Source: Rhizobiales bacterium TNE-4
GTDB lineage: Bacteria; Pseudomonadota; Alphaproteobacteria; Rhizobiales; Beijerinckiaceae
NCBI GenBank assembly: GCA_019083985.1
Contig: JAHRCV010000002.1
Location: forward strand, 310,001 to 374,000
Length of the DNA: 64,000 nt
Reading direction: 5' to 3'
Every line of letters starts with the position of its first letter. Position 1 is the stretch's first letter. A program made the position numbers and the translations under genes. Below are positions 10,820 through 19,364 of this stretch, in pieces. Below the pieces are notes generated by a model. It was not told the origin of the DNA, searched no databases, and saw only the letters and a list, made by a program, of their open reading frames with translations.

Positions 10820-10848
10820 ATTTAAGTGTCGCAGCCCCGATTGCCAAG
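10820..10848 (-). promoter_or_regulatory. Candidate promoter of ftsH
   Basis: On the minus strand CTTGGC, a 17-base spacer and TTAAAT precede ftsH by about 60 bases. The CTTG-type -35 box would suit either the housekeeping factor or the alphaproteobacterial heat-shock factor RpoH, and ftsH is a known heat-shock gene in this class. The match is by eye only. Confidence 0.35.
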
Positions 10849-10896
10849 GGAACGGTCCCCGGAAAAGGTCAATCTGCGTAAACACGCCGCGCTGGG

Positions 10897-11913
10897 CTAG
10901 GTTTTGGCCCCCCGGGGCCCTTCAGGGCTCAGGTTGAGCCGCCCCGCGGGGCTAAGCCGGACGACAACGCCCCCAAGCGTCCGCCCCAGCGGCTCCTGCC
11001 GCCCCTGGGCCGCGCCTAGCGCCTCGACCAGATCCTCAAGCCGCTCAAGCCTTACTTGCCGGTCAGGCACGGTGCGGGCGAGCCCCTTGGCCAAAACCCG
11101 CACGATGATCTCCTGCGGCTCACCAAAGAGGGTCGCGGCAAAATCCAAGCCCACAGCATCCAAGCCCGCAGCGCCGGGCAGACTATGGCGGGTGAAGGCC
11201 GCCTCCGCGGCCCGATCAAGCGCCGCATCCGCTCGTGCGGCCCGCTTGCCCAAGAGCACGAGGCGCTCCCGTGTCAGCCCGAGCCCCGAAAGAACATCGG
11301 CCAATTGCCTAAGCCGTACCCGCTCGAACCGCGGATCGGCATTGGATGGATCGGTCAGGCTCTCAAGGCCGAGTTCAGCCAGACTGGCTGCCAAACGCGC
11401 GCGCGGCACATCGAGAAAAGGCCGGATCAGGGTGACCTCGCCGCGTGGGGTGTCCATTCGCATCCCGGCAAGTCCGCCGGGGCCCGAAGCGTGACAAAGC
11501 CGCATCAACACCGTTTCGGCTTGGTCGTCGGCATGATGCGCCGTCACCAAGGCGCGTGCACCAATGGCGCGGGCGCAGCCATAAAGAAGATCGTAGCGCG
11601 CTTCGCGCGCCGCTTCCTGCAGCCCGCTGTCCGGCACGGGCCCTTCACGCGTTAAAATGGTGCAGGCGAGGCCGAGATCACCTGCGATGCGTGCAACGAA
11701 TTCAGCTTCCGCCCGTGCTTCGGGACGAAAGCCATGATCAACGGTCGCCACTGAAATCGTAACATCGCGCAGCGCGCCCCAGCGCGCGAGTAATCCCATC
11801 AACGCCATGGAATCAGGCCCGCCCGAAACGGCAGCCAACACATGTCCGAAAGATTGCAGCGGCTCAAACAGCGCCGCGATCTCCGCCTCGTCGAGGGGAG
11901 AAGGAGCGCTCAT
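10897..11913 (-). CDS. tilS: tRNA(Ile)-lysidine synthetase
   Basis: Attaches lysine to C34 of the CAU anticodon of tRNA-Ile, so that it reads AUA and is charged with isoleucine. The 338-residue protein carries the N-type ATP-pyrophosphatase P-loop SGGPDS at residues 30-35 and the VDHGFRPEARAEAEFV segment typical of the family, plus the HHADDQAETVLMRL motif. The C-terminal part is short, as in many alphaproteobacteria. The start ATG (11911-11913) is one base beyond the cpoB TGA, so the two are translationally coupled; the longer open frame upstream overlaps cpoB and is not used. Confidence 0.95.
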   Translation of the reverse strand: MSAPSPLDEAEIAALFEPLQSFGHVLAAVSGGPDSMALMGLLARWGALRDVTISVATVDHGFRPEARAEAEFVARIAGDLGLACTILTREGPVPDSGLQEAAREARYDLLYGCARAIGARALVTAHHADDQAETVLMRLCHASGPGGLAGMRMDTPRGEVTLIRPFLDVPRARLAASLAELGLESLTDPSNADPRFERVRLRQLADVLSGLGLTRERLVLLGKRAARADAALDRAAEAAFTRHSLPGAAGLDAVGLDFAATLFGEPQEIIVRVLAKGLARTVPDRQVRLERLEDLVEALGAAQGRQEPLGRTLGGVVVRLSPAGRLNLSPEGPRGAKT

Positions 11914-11914
11914 G

Positions 11915-12835
11915 TCAGCAGGCAGCGCGTTTCTGTTCGCGCTCAACCGCGCCGCGCACATCACTCGACGCATTCGGATATTTGCGGCCGACTTCCGCCA
12001 ATGTCGCACAGGCCTGTTGTTTCTGGCCCATGCCACGCAAGGACACAGCCAATTTCACGAGCGCGTCGGGCGCAACCCTCGCCTGCGGATAGGATTGGTA
12101 GATCTTCAAATATTGTTCAGCCGCATCGGTAAAGAGATTGCGCTTGAGGTAGGATTCACCCAACCAATAATGCGCATTCGACACGTTCGGCGAACGTGGA
12201 TTGGCGGTGAGAAATTGGCGGAACGCCATTTCGGCCTGCTGATATTGGCGCGCATTCATCAGCGCCATCCCATTCTCATAGGCATCGGCACTGGGCTGCA
12301 CGGCTGCAGGCGTCGCTGGATTCATACCTTGCACTTGCGCCGGCAACGCACCTTGCGGGACGATGGACGCTGTCGTTTGCGGTGCCGTCGGCGCGCCCTG
12401 ACCGCCCGGTCGCATCGCATTCAGATCCAACGGCTGCGAGGGTGATGTTTGCGAATCCTTGGCGATGATATCGGCCACGCCCAAGGATTGTGGCGCGCCA
12501 GGCGCTGAAGGCTGCGTCGTCGGATCAAATGCATCCGAACGTTTTTGCCCGGCCGCGGGCTGCTGTGGCGGCGCTGCAGGCTTCGCTGCGGGCGCTGCGC
12601 TCGGCTTTGCCGCCGGCTGCATATCCTGGAAGCGGAACTCGACGTCTTTTTGAAATTTAGCGAGCTGCTCGGAGAGACGCTTGTTCTCGAATTGCAGCTG
12701 CTCATTCTGACCCGACAATTGCCGGACCTGCGATTCCAGCCGGTTCAACCGGACAAGAAGATCAGACACGTCCTGCGCAAAGGCAGGCGCGCTCAAAAGG
12801 ACGGTCAGACTGGCAGTCAGGAGTATGCGGCGCAT
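11915..12835 (-). CDS. cpoB: Cell division coordinator CpoB (YbgF)
   Basis: Periplasmic partner of the Tol-Pal system that links outer-membrane constriction to septal peptidoglycan synthesis. The 306-residue protein has a signal peptide ending near AFAQ (about residue 21), a short trimerising coiled coil (about 25-65), a Pro/Ala/Gln-rich linker (about 70-180) and a C-terminal TPR domain (about 185-300) with SYLKRNLFTDAAEQYLKIYQ and similar repeats. It sits between pal and tilS, the usual order. The linker is unusually long and low in complexity. Family assignment is firm. Confidence 0.93.
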   Translation of the reverse strand: MRRILLTASLTVLLSAPAFAQDVSDLLVRLNRLESQVRQLSGQNEQLQFENKRLSEQLAKFQKDVEFRFQDMQPAAKPSAAPAAKPAAPPQQPAAGQKRSDAFDPTTQPSAPGAPQSLGVADIIAKDSQTSPSQPLDLNAMRPGGQGAPTAPQTTASIVPQGALPAQVQGMNPATPAAVQPSADAYENGMALMNARQYQQAEMAFRQFLTANPRSPNVSNAHYWLGESYLKRNLFTDAAEQYLKIYQSYPQARVAPDALVKLAVSLRGMGQKQQACATLAEVGRKYPNASSDVRGAVEREQKRAAC

Positions 12836-12914
12836 CGGACTGGCTCGTTCGCGGACGGGTCGTGATCGACCCGCCGCTTAGCATAGTCGTGTCCCCGGCC
12901 AAAATATGGCGGGA

Positions 12915-13445
12915 TTACATCCCGGCTTGGCCGCCCAGAACGGTCACAGCACGGCGGTTTTGCGCCCAGCAGGAGATGTCATCGCACACGGCGACAGGGC
13001 GTTCCTTGCCATAGGAGATCGTCTTGATCCGGCTGGCATTGACGCCACGCGACACGAGATAGTCGCGAGCGGCCTGCGCACGGCGGGCACCCAGCGCGAA
13101 GTTATATTCGCGTGTGCCGCGCTCGTCGGCATGGCCTTCGACCGTGATCGCGTATTTCGGATATTGGTTGAGCCACTGAGCCTGCTTGTCGAGCGTTGTC
13201 GTCGCGGTCGAGGTGAGATCGGACGAGTCGCTTTCGAAGAAGACGCGGTCGCCAACATTGACCACGAAATCCTGCGCGCTGCCGGGCGTTGCCACGCCAC
13301 CAGCGCCGCCGGCGCCAAAAGCGCCCGACGGATTGCCGCTAAGTTCATCCGTCTTGTTGGATGAGCAGGCCGCCAGCGTCATGGCGAAGACGGCAGCCAA
13401 AGCGATTTTCGAAAGACGGCCGGTGCGGGTCATGGCGAAGGTCAT
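12915..13445 (-). CDS. pal: Peptidoglycan-associated lipoprotein Pal
   Basis: Outer-membrane lipoprotein that binds peptidoglycan and the TolB/TolA proteins. The 176-residue precursor has a lipobox LAAC with the lipidated Cys27, then a flexible linker, then an OmpA-like domain with VEGHADERGTREYNFALGARRA and the NRRAVTVL terminus that contacts diaminopimelate. AGGAC lies nine bases before the ATG at 13445. In most relatives pal directly follows tolB; here the next upstream gene is trcR, so the tolQRAB genes must lie elsewhere or the operon has been split. Confidence 0.96.
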   Translation of the reverse strand: MTFAMTRTGRLSKIALAAVFAMTLAACSSNKTDELSGNPSGAFGAGGAGGVATPGSAQDFVVNVGDRVFFESDSSDLTSTATTTLDKQAQWLNQYPKYAITVEGHADERGTREYNFALGARRAQAARDYLVSRGVNASRIKTISYGKERPVAVCDDISCWAQNRRAVTVLGGQAGM

Positions 13446-13546
13446 GGTTTTTGTCCTGCGAACTAACTCGATACTGAAGGCTGGCTTACCGCCTTTAGGT
13501 TAATCGAAGGTAACGACCGCGCCACTCAAACGCGTCAAATCGCCTC

Positions 13547-14245
13547 TCAATCGTCGGTTTTGAGCGATTTGAGCTTTGCGAAGACGGAATCGACGTCGAT
13601 CTTCTCTTCCTCTTCCTTCGGCGCGGTGAGGCTCGAGAACGGGACGCCGACCTCTTCCTTCGCCGTCGTCACTTCGGCGGGGAGCAGCGTCTGTCCCGCG
13701 TCGTCGCGCACCACTGGCTTTTCCTTGGCCGCACGTGCGACTTCGAAATCGAGATCGATCTGCGAGCACAGGCCGAGCGTGACCGGATCAAGCGGCGACA
13801 AGGCCGCCGTGTTCCAATGCGTGCGATCGCGGATCTGCTGGATCGTGGTCTTCGTCGTGCCGACGAGACGCATGATCTGCGCGTCCTTCAGCTCGGGATG
13901 GCTGCGCAGCAACCACAAAATGGCGTTGGGGCGGTCGTGACGGCGCGACAACGGGGTGTAGCGCGGGCCCTTCTTGCGCTTGGCTTCCGGCAGCGAAACG
14001 CTCGAGGTCGACAGCTTCATGCGGTATTGCGCATCCGCTTCCGCCTTGGCGATTTCATCGCGCGTCAACTGACCGGCCGAGACAGGATCCTGTCCCTTGA
14101 TCCCTGCAGCGACTTCGCCATCCGCAATGCCCTTCACTTCGAGCGGGTGCAGTTTGCAGAAATCGGCGATCTGATCGAACGTCAGAGCGGTATTGTCGAC
14201 GAGCCACACGGCAGTGGCTTTCGGCATCAGGGGGCCGGTGCTCAT
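13547..14245 (-). CDS. trcR: TrcR-like cell-cycle transcriptional regulator (DUF1013)
   Basis: A 232-residue member of the DUF1013 family, known only from alphaproteobacteria. It is annotated in relatives as the cell-cycle regulator TrcR. The conserved blocks are ATAVWLVDNTALTFDQIADF near the N-terminus (a DUF1013 hallmark), KKGPRYTPLSRRHDRPNAI and the HTH-like segment LKDAQIMRLVGTTKTTIQQI. The acidic C-terminal 40 residues are rich in Glu and Lys. I start at the ATG at 14243-14245, which precedes the conserved block; the upstream extension is not family-like. It is divergent from the DUF1192 gene. Family is clear; its regulon here is unknown. Confidence 0.85.
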   Translation of the reverse strand: MSTGPLMPKATAVWLVDNTALTFDQIADFCKLHPLEVKGIADGEVAAGIKGQDPVSAGQLTRDEIAKAEADAQYRMKLSTSSVSLPEAKRKKGPRYTPLSRRHDRPNAILWLLRSHPELKDAQIMRLVGTTKTTIQQIRDRTHWNTAALSPLDPVTLGLCSQIDLDFEVARAAKEKPVVRDDAGQTLLPAEVTTAKEEVGVPFSSLTAPKEEEEKIDVDSVFAKLKSLKTDD

Positions 14246-14440
14246 AGTCAGTCTCCTTGGCGGCCTTGTGCCGGAGAACGCGCAAAGGCTCTCGCGCTCC
14301 GGCCGGACCTTTCGGCCGGAGCCCCGGCAGGCCAAATTGACGGGGTTACCCGCAATATAGGACGATCACGTCCGGCTGTCCAATAGAGCTTGACGCGCAA
14401 CGGGCCAGTTTTGAGGTGGTTTAGGAGGGGAGAGAAGACG

Positions 14441-14644
14441 ATGTTTGACCCTTTTGGAGACGAAAAACCGGTCAAAAAGCCCCTGACCCATGACATTGGC
14501 CAGGATCTCGGAACCCTCTCAGTTGACGAGCTGACGGATCGGATCGTGCTTTTGCAGGCCGAAATTGAGCGGCTTGAAGCAGCCAAGATGGCCAAGCAGG
14601 CCTCGAAACAATCGGCCGAAAGCATCTTCAAAATCCGTTCTTAA
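14441..14644 (+). CDS. DUF1192 family small protein
   Basis: A 67-residue protein starting FDPFGDEKPVKK and containing LTDRIVLLQAEIERLEAAKMAK, the pattern of DUF1192, a short coiled-coil family of unknown role found in alphaproteobacteria. A strong AGGAGGGG ribosome site ends ten bases before the ATG, which fixes the start. It is divergent from trcR. The gene is followed by a candidate small RNA ending in a strong terminator. No membrane segment or catalytic motif is visible. Confidence 0.85.
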   Translation: MFDPFGDEKPVKKPLTHDIGQDLGTLSVDELTDRIVLLQAEIERLEAAKMAKQASKQSAESIFKIRS

Positions 14645-14674
14645 CGTAGGGTTAAGCCTTTCACGCCAGACTGT

Positions 14675-14775
14675 CTCAATCCGGCGCAGATGGCCGGAGA
14701 GAGCGGTTCTCCCCCGCTCGTGGACTCCTCCCTGTTCGATAGACTTGGAGCCGCCGCAAATGGCGGCTCTTTTTT
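14675..14775 (+). ncRNA. Candidate small RNA with an anti-Shine-Dalgarno motif
   Basis: Between DUF1192 and rcdA lies a compact stretch with three hairpins: 14681-14697 (CCGGC/GCCGG), 14701-14719 (GAGCGG/CCGCTC around the loop TTCTCCC) and a perfect 8-bp terminator stem (14748-14769) followed by six T. Between the second hairpin and the terminator is an apparently unpaired CTCCTCCC (14725-14732), complementary to Shine-Dalgarno sequences. Several alphaproteobacterial small RNAs expose C-rich motifs of this kind. It could instead be the 3' untranslated region of the DUF1192 transcript. No expression evidence is available to me. Confidence 0.4.
14748..14775 (+). terminator. Strong intrinsic terminator
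   Basis: GAGCCGCC and GGCGGCTC form a perfect eight-pair stem around GCAAAT, followed by TTTTTT. It ends the DUF1192 transcript and/or the candidate small RNA. Confidence 0.85.
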
Positions 14776-14906
14776 ATGGTGGGACGTCCGAAAGGCGAAG
14801 ACATCTTGGGTCGAACCGCCACGCGTTAATCTTAATAGGACGTGAAGGAAGCGCAGGCGAAAAGAACCGCCTAAGGTACAGGCGTTGATGCAATTCAGGC
14901 CTGTCC

Positions 14907-15497
14907 ATGATCGAGTCCGAAATCCGTACCGCCGCCGAACCAGCCCGCAAAAAAAGCCGCGTGGCGACCGAACGGCGTGCCATACCGCGCAATGAGCCGG
15001 TCCGTTTTGGCCAGAGCTTCGCCTCGTCCGAGGGCTTCAAGGCCTTGTTTGCCGAGGGCATTGCCCTTGTCGAGGAAGCCGCCGCCTATCTCGACGGCCC
15101 CGGCCGCGAAGAAGCCAAGGCGCTGACCCGCATGCCCGCTCTCGCCTACGCCAATGAAAGCATGCGCCTGACGACGCGGCTGATGCAGCTGGCCTCATGG
15201 CTGCTCATCCAGCGCGCCGTGATTGAAGGCGAGATGACGCAATCCCAAGCGACCCAGCAATTCGCCAAGGTGAAACTGGGCGAAAAGGACCGCGGTTTCG
15301 ATGCCGGTAGCCTCGAAGGCCTGCCGCTCCCGCTTCAGGATCTCTCCGCCCGCTCGCTGCGCCTGCAGCAGCGCGTGATGCATATCGACGCTTTGCTGAA
15401 CACCCGCCCGGCCCGCAATGCCGAGCCGGTTGCCCCGCCGACCAACGGCGTGGCGGCGCAATGGTCGATGCTGTCGGACGCTTTCAGCGCCCGCTAA
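14907..15497 (+). CDS. rcdA: RcdA-like protein (DUF1465)
   Basis: A 196-residue member of the DUF1465 family, whose Caulobacter member RcdA is an adaptor that helps ClpXP degrade the master regulator CtrA during the cell cycle. Visible family blocks are VRFGQSFASSEGFKALFAEG, the helical YANESMRLTTRLMQLASWLL and SLRLQQRVMHIDALL. The N-terminal 30 residues are basic and poorly conserved. The start ATG at 14907 has only a weak ribosome site. It is interesting that trcR, another cell-cycle gene, is less than 1 kb away. Function is by family. Confidence 0.85.
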   Translation: MIESEIRTAAEPARKKSRVATERRAIPRNEPVRFGQSFASSEGFKALFAEGIALVEEAAAYLDGPGREEAKALTRMPALAYANESMRLTTRLMQLASWLLIQRAVIEGEMTQSQATQQFAKVKLGEKDRGFDAGSLEGLPLPLQDLSARSLRLQQRVMHIDALLNTRPARNAEPVAPPTNGVAAQWSMLSDAFSAR

Positions 15498-15544
15498 CCC
15501 GTTTCCAGAAGACCGCACCAATGCGGCGAACCTCCTGCAACGAG

Positions 15545-15573
15545 AAAAGCCCCGCGCAAGCGGGGCTTTTTTT
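15545..15573. terminator. Bidirectional terminator between rcdA and rpmE
   Basis: AAAAGCCCCGC pairs with GCGGGGCTTTT around a short GCAA-type loop, with T or A runs on both sides, in the 104-base gap between these convergent genes. Confidence 0.85.
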
Positions 15574-15601
15574 CGAGCTGCAGCCTTGGGGGCTGGAAAA
15601 C

Positions 15602-15829
15602 TTACTTCTTGAGGCCGAGACCGGCGAACTTGTTGTTGAAGCGCGACAGACGGCCGCCACGATCGAGCAGCTGCTGCGTTCCGCCGGTCCAAGCCGGATG
15701 GGTGTTCGGATCGATGTCGAGCTGCATCGTGTCCCCGTCCTTGCCCCAGGTGGAGCGGGTCGTGAACTCGGTGCCGTCCGTCATGACGACCTTGATCGTG
15801 TGGTAGTCGGGATGAATCTCGGCCTTCAT
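15602..15829 (-). CDS. rpmE: 50S ribosomal protein L31 (cysteine-free form)
   Basis: A 75-residue L31 starting [19 protein letters not shown]. The family's IHP motif and [18 protein letters not shown] are present, but the four zinc-binding cysteines of the C+ form are absent (the first CxC region is VVMTDG here). This is the zinc-independent form normal in alphaproteobacteria. The start at 15827-15829 is set by the conserved N-terminus; the frame is open upstream but without family similarity. It converges on rcdA across a shared terminator and is divergent from the ABC exporter. Confidence 0.95.
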   Translation of the reverse strand: MKAEIHPDYHTIKVVMTDGTEFTTRSTWGKDGDTMQLDIDPNTHPAWTGGTQQLLDRGGRLSRFNNKFAGLGLKK

Positions 15830-16016
15830 GGTCAGTCCTCGGGTCTCCGGAACACCCCAAGAGGCCGCCGGAACGGGCGCCTCAGGGCTTTCCGCTGAAT
15901 GGGATGCGCCCCTATACCGGAGAAGCCCGGGGGTGACAAGCATTGGGAACACGCCGCATGGACAAGATCGTGAAAATGCGCCCATAAGAACGGCGTTTCC
16001 TCTGCGGCCGAGACGC

Positions 16017-17831
16017 ATGACCCCCGAAAACGCCCCGCCGACCCAAGGCCAGACCCTGAAGACCGAGACCAAGGATCGCGCGTCGCTCGCCGCGCTGAAG
16101 CCGCTCTTGCCCTTCGCGACCCGTTACAAAGCGAGGCTTGCCGCTGCGCTCGTGGCGCTCCTGATCGCCTCAGGTGCCACGCTCATCATCCCGATGGCCG
16201 TGCGCCGAATGATCGATTACGGATTTACGGCGGAAGGCGCTGATCTCATCGATCGCTATTTCGGCATGATGGTGATCGTCGTCGGTGTTCTCGCCGCCGC
16301 GAGTGCGACGCGCTACTACCTCGTGATGACGCTGGGCGAACGTGTTGTCGCCGATGTGCGCACCGCGCTGTTCAATCATCTTCTGCGTCTCGATGCGGGA
16401 TTTTATGATCGCGTGCGCGCCGGCGATCTCGTCTCGCGCATTTCGTCCGACACGACTTTGATCAAATCCGCGTTCGGTGCGTCAGCCTCGATTGCATTGC
16501 GCAATTTCGTGCTGTTTCTCGGCGCCGTTGGATTGATGGTTTACACGAGCCCACATCTTTCGGGCCTTGTACTGGTAACGATACCGTTCATCGTGTTGCC
16601 GCTTGTCGCCTCCGGCCGCTCCGTGCGTCGCCGCACGCGCTTGGCGCAAGATCGCTTGGCCGATGCATCCGCCTATGCGACCGAAGCGATGGCCGCAACA
16701 CGCGTGATGCAAGCCTTCAACGCCGAACGTGAAACCGGCCATCATTTCGCCGACGCTTCAGAGAACGCCTATACAACCGCACGCGATGCAACGCGTGCGC
16801 GCTCGATTTTGACGGCTGTCGCGATCTTCCTGATTTTTGCCTCCGTTGTCGGCGTGTTGTGGTGGGGTGCGCAGGATGTTCTCACCGGCCGCATGACGGG
16901 CGGCGAGCTCTCGCAATTCGTGCTCTATGCGGTCTTCGGTGCGGGCGCTTTGGGCGAGCTCTCGCAAGTGTGGGGCGAAATCAGCGCCGCTTCGGGCGCG
17001 GCCAGCCGCCTTGCCGAATTGCTCGATGTGAAACCGGCCATCACGGCGCCAGCCCATCCGAAGCCTTTCCCGGTTCCGCCACAGGGCACGGTGCGTTTCG
17101 ACAATGTCAGCTTTGCCTACCCCACCCGGCCTGAAACGAATGTGCTGCACGGCCTCTCTTTCGCCATGACGAAAGGCGAACGCATCGCGCTGGTCGGCCC
17201 GTCGGGCGCAGGCAAGAGTACGGTGGCGCAGCTGATCTTGCGTTTCTATGATCCGCAGCACGGCCGCGTGGTTGTGGATGATGTCAACCTCACGGACGCC
17301 GACCCGGAAGCCTTGCGCGATCGCATCGCGTTTGTGCCGCAGGAAGCGGTGATCTTCGGCACGTCGATTGCCGACAACATCGCCTATGGCCAGAAAAACG
17401 CCACGCGTGACGCCATCCGGCATGCGGCTGAATTGGCTGCGGCGGCCGAATTCATCGAGAAGCTGCCGGGCGGTTACGACACGGTCGTTGGTGAGCGCGG
17501 TGTCACACTGTCAGGCGGTCAACGTCAACGCATCGCGATTGCGCGCGCCATTCTTCGCGACGCGCCGATCCTGCTCCTTGATGAAGCAACCAGCGCGCTC
17601 GATGCCGAAAACGAACGCCTCGTCCAAGCCGCCCTTGATCGCTTGATGGAAGGCCGCACGACGTTGGTGATTGCGCATCGTTTGGCCACCATTCTGAAAG
17701 CCGATCGCATCTTGGTGATGGAAGATGGCCGCATCGTCGAGGAAGGCACCCACGCCGCTCTCGTTGCCAAGGGCGGCCTTTATGCCCGCCTCGCGCGCCT
17801 GCAATTCGGCCATGAGATGGCAGCGGAGTGA
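16017..17831 (+). CDS. ABC exporter, fused permease and ATPase (subfamily B type)
   Basis: A 604-residue half-transporter that acts as a dimer in the inner membrane. The six-helix membrane domain spans about residues 40-330. The ATPase domain follows with Walker [10 protein letters not shown] at 394-402, signature LSGGQ near 498 and Walker [16 protein letters not shown]. The arrangement resembles MsbA/LmrA-type exporters, which move lipids, drugs or peptides; alphaproteobacterial relatives are usually annotated only as ABC transporters. I start at the ATG at 16017; the frame extends upstream through the rpmE promoter region. It converges on the GNAT gene with 31 bases between stops. Confidence 0.93.
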   Translation: MTPENAPPTQGQTLKTETKDRASLAALKPLLPFATRYKARLAAALVALLIASGATLIIPMAVRRMIDYGFTAEGADLIDRYFGMMVIVVGVLAAASATRYYLVMTLGERVVADVRTALFNHLLRLDAGFYDRVRAGDLVSRISSDTTLIKSAFGASASIALRNFVLFLGAVGLMVYTSPHLSGLVLVTIPFIVLPLVASGRSVRRRTRLAQDRLADASAYATEAMAATRVMQAFNAERETGHHFADASENAYTTARDATRARSILTAVAIFLIFASVVGVLWWGAQDVLTGRMTGGELSQFVLYAVFGAGALGELSQVWGEISAASGAASRLAELLDVKPAITAPAHPKPFPVPPQGTVRFDNVSFAYPTRPETNVLHGLSFAMTKGERIALVGPSGAGKSTVAQLILRFYDPQHGRVVVDDVNLTDADPEALRDRIAFVPQEAVIFGTSIADNIAYGQKNATRDAIRHAAELAAAAEFIEKLPGGYDTVVGERGVTLSGGQRQRIAIARAILRDAPILLLDEATSALDAENERLVQAALDRLMEGRTTLVIAHRLATILKADRILVMEDGRIVEEGTHAALVAKGGLYARLARLQFGHEMAAE

Positions 17832-17856
17832 CGGGTTCGGCCGCGTGATAGAAATG

Positions 17857-17877
17857 ACGCGTTCATGTTGAACGCGT
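17857..17877. repeat. Perfect 9-bp inverted repeat at the convergent gene ends
   Basis: ACGCGTTCA and TGAACGCGT flank TGT. The repeat straddles the stop codon of the GNAT gene and lies 26 bases after the ABC exporter stop. It lacks a T run, so it is at most a weak terminator or an RNA-end stabiliser. Confidence 0.45.
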
Positions 17878-18333
17878 GAGTGCATCTGCAGCAATCCATT
17901 CATAAAAATAAGACGGCCGGCCCGACGCGCTGAAACCCTCGCGCACGCGATGAAACCCCTCGCGCTCGTAAAAGCGGATCGCACGATGATTGTCGGTATT
18001 CACGTCCAAATGCAGAAAGCCCGGCGCAATCGCCTTCGCATGATCCATCAAGGCTGAGGCGACGCCCTGCCCGCGCGCCTGTTTGGCGATCGCGAATTGA
18101 TCAATATGGCCCGTTTCCGGATCGACGCTGACAAGGCCGAGAACAGTGCCGTTAGCATCGCACATGACATCGGCATGCACACGGCCCGTGATGTAGGCAG
18201 TGAAGCGTTCGATGAACCAGCCGCGCCGCGCCGTGAAATCGATCGCGGGATAAGTATCGGCCCACGTCTCGACCCAAAGATCGGCGCACGCGTCAATTTC
18301 ATCAAGCCGCATCGGCCGAAATGTCAGGCTCAT
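17863..18333 (-). CDS. GNAT-family N-acetyltransferase
   Basis: A 156-residue protein with the acetyl-CoA-binding motif of the GNAT fold, Q-A-R-G-Q-G-V-A-S-A-L-M at about residues 83-95, and the NTDNHRAIRFYEREGFHRV block at about 113-131. The family transfers acetyl from acetyl-CoA to amines on proteins, antibiotics or metabolites; the acceptor is unknown. Its ATG overlaps the stop of the MotB-like gene by four bases (ATGA), so it is translated with the motor pair. Confidence 0.88.
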   Translation of the reverse strand: MSLTFRPMRLDEIDACADLWVETWADTYPAIDFTARRGWFIERFTAYITGRVHADVMCDANGTVLGLVSVDPETGHIDQFAIAKQARGQGVASALMDHAKAIAPGFLHLDVNTDNHRAIRFYEREGFHRVREGFSASGRPSYFYEWIAADALTRST

Positions 18334-19364
18334 CGCTCGGTCAGCTTCAATTCGATACGGCGATTGCGCTTGTAGGCTTCATCACCTTCACCAAGTTCCA
18401 GCGGCTGGAATTCCGCAAATCCCGCGGCGAGCAATTTCTGCGGCGGGATCCCCTTGGTGATGAGATATTGCACGACGGCGATGGCACGCGAGGTCGACAA
18501 TTCCCAATTGTTCTTGAATTGCCCTGCACCCGATAAGGGCCGCTTGTCAGTATGCCCATCGACGCGCAGCACCCATGGAATGTCGGGCGGGATTTCGCGC
18601 GAAAGATCGACGAGGGCTGTTGCGATCTTATCGATCTCAGCCTTGCCCTGCTCCGTCAACACCGATTGGCCGGGATCGAAAAACACTTCCGACTGGAATA
18701 CGAAACGGTCGCCGACGATGCGAATATCATTGCGATTGCCAAGCACTTGCCGAAGCCGCCCGAAGAAATCGGAGCGATAACGCGCCAATTCCTGGACTTT
18801 CTGCGCCAGAGCCACATTGAGGCGTGAGCCGAGATCAGCAATTCGCGCCTGACTTTCGCGGTCGCGCTTCTCTGATGCATCGAGCGCTTCTTCGAGCGCA
18901 GCAAGTTGGCGCCTCAGTGCGGAAATCTGCTGATTGAGCGCCTCGACCTGCGCCAAAGCGCGCGCCGAAATCTCTTTCTCACTGGCGAGTTGCTGGCCGA
19001 GCGTACCAGCTTTTCCGGCCGCATCGGCCGCTGCACCAGACTGCGCGTCAGCAAGCCCCAAAAGGCGGTTACGTTCAGCTTCCAACGCGCGGAGCGTGAT
19101 GGTGACTTGATTGAGATTATCTTCGGCATTGCGGCGATTGACGCGCTCCAGCGCGAGAAGATCGGTCAATTCCGAGATCTGCCGATTGAGCTTTTGCAGA
19201 GCCGTATCCTTATCCGTCACCTGCTGGCTCAAAAAGAATTGCACCATCACAAAGACGGACAAAAGAAAGACAATGGCGAGCACCAAGGTCGACAGCGCAT
19301 CGACAAAGCCCGGCCAATAATCAACCGTTCGAACAGCCCGCCGTCGAGACCGCGGCAAGCTCAT
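18330..19364 (-). CDS. MotB-like protein with long coiled coil and OmpA domain
   Basis: A 344-residue protein anchored in the inner membrane. A short basic N-terminus is followed by one transmembrane helix (about 18-45) with Asp22 in PGFVDALSTLV, matching the proton-binding Asp of MotB-type stators. Residues about 48-205 are predicted coiled coil, much longer than the linker in flagellar MotB. A C-terminal OmpA/MotB peptidoglycan-binding domain follows (about 215-340) with LRVDGHTDKRPL and YKRNRRIELKL. It overlaps the MotA-like gene upstream by four bases. No flagellar gene is nearby, so it probably forms a non-flagellar ion-driven complex with its neighbour. Confidence 0.85.
   Translation of the reverse strand: MSLPRSRRRAVRTVDYWPGFVDALSTLVLAIVFLLSVFVMVQFFLSQQVTDKDTALQKLNRQISELTDLLALERVNRRNAEDNLNQVTITLRALEAERNRLLGLADAQSGAAADAAGKAGTLGQQLASEKEISARALAQVEALNQQISALRRQLAALEEALDASEKRDRESQARIADLGSRLNVALAQKVQELARYRSDFFGRLRQVLGNRNDIRIVGDRFVFQSEVFFDPGQSVLTEQGKAEIDKIATALVDLSREIPPDIPWVLRVDGHTDKRPLSGAGQFKNNWELSTSRAIAVVQYLITKGIPPQKLLAAGFAEFQPLELGEGDEAYKRNRRIELKLTER

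Noticed and set aside
9265-10881. Long plus-strand open frame of 538 codons opposite ftsH
   Set aside because: It is the antisense shadow of a highly conserved gene in GC-rich DNA; its translation has no recognisable domain and is rich in Arg and His.
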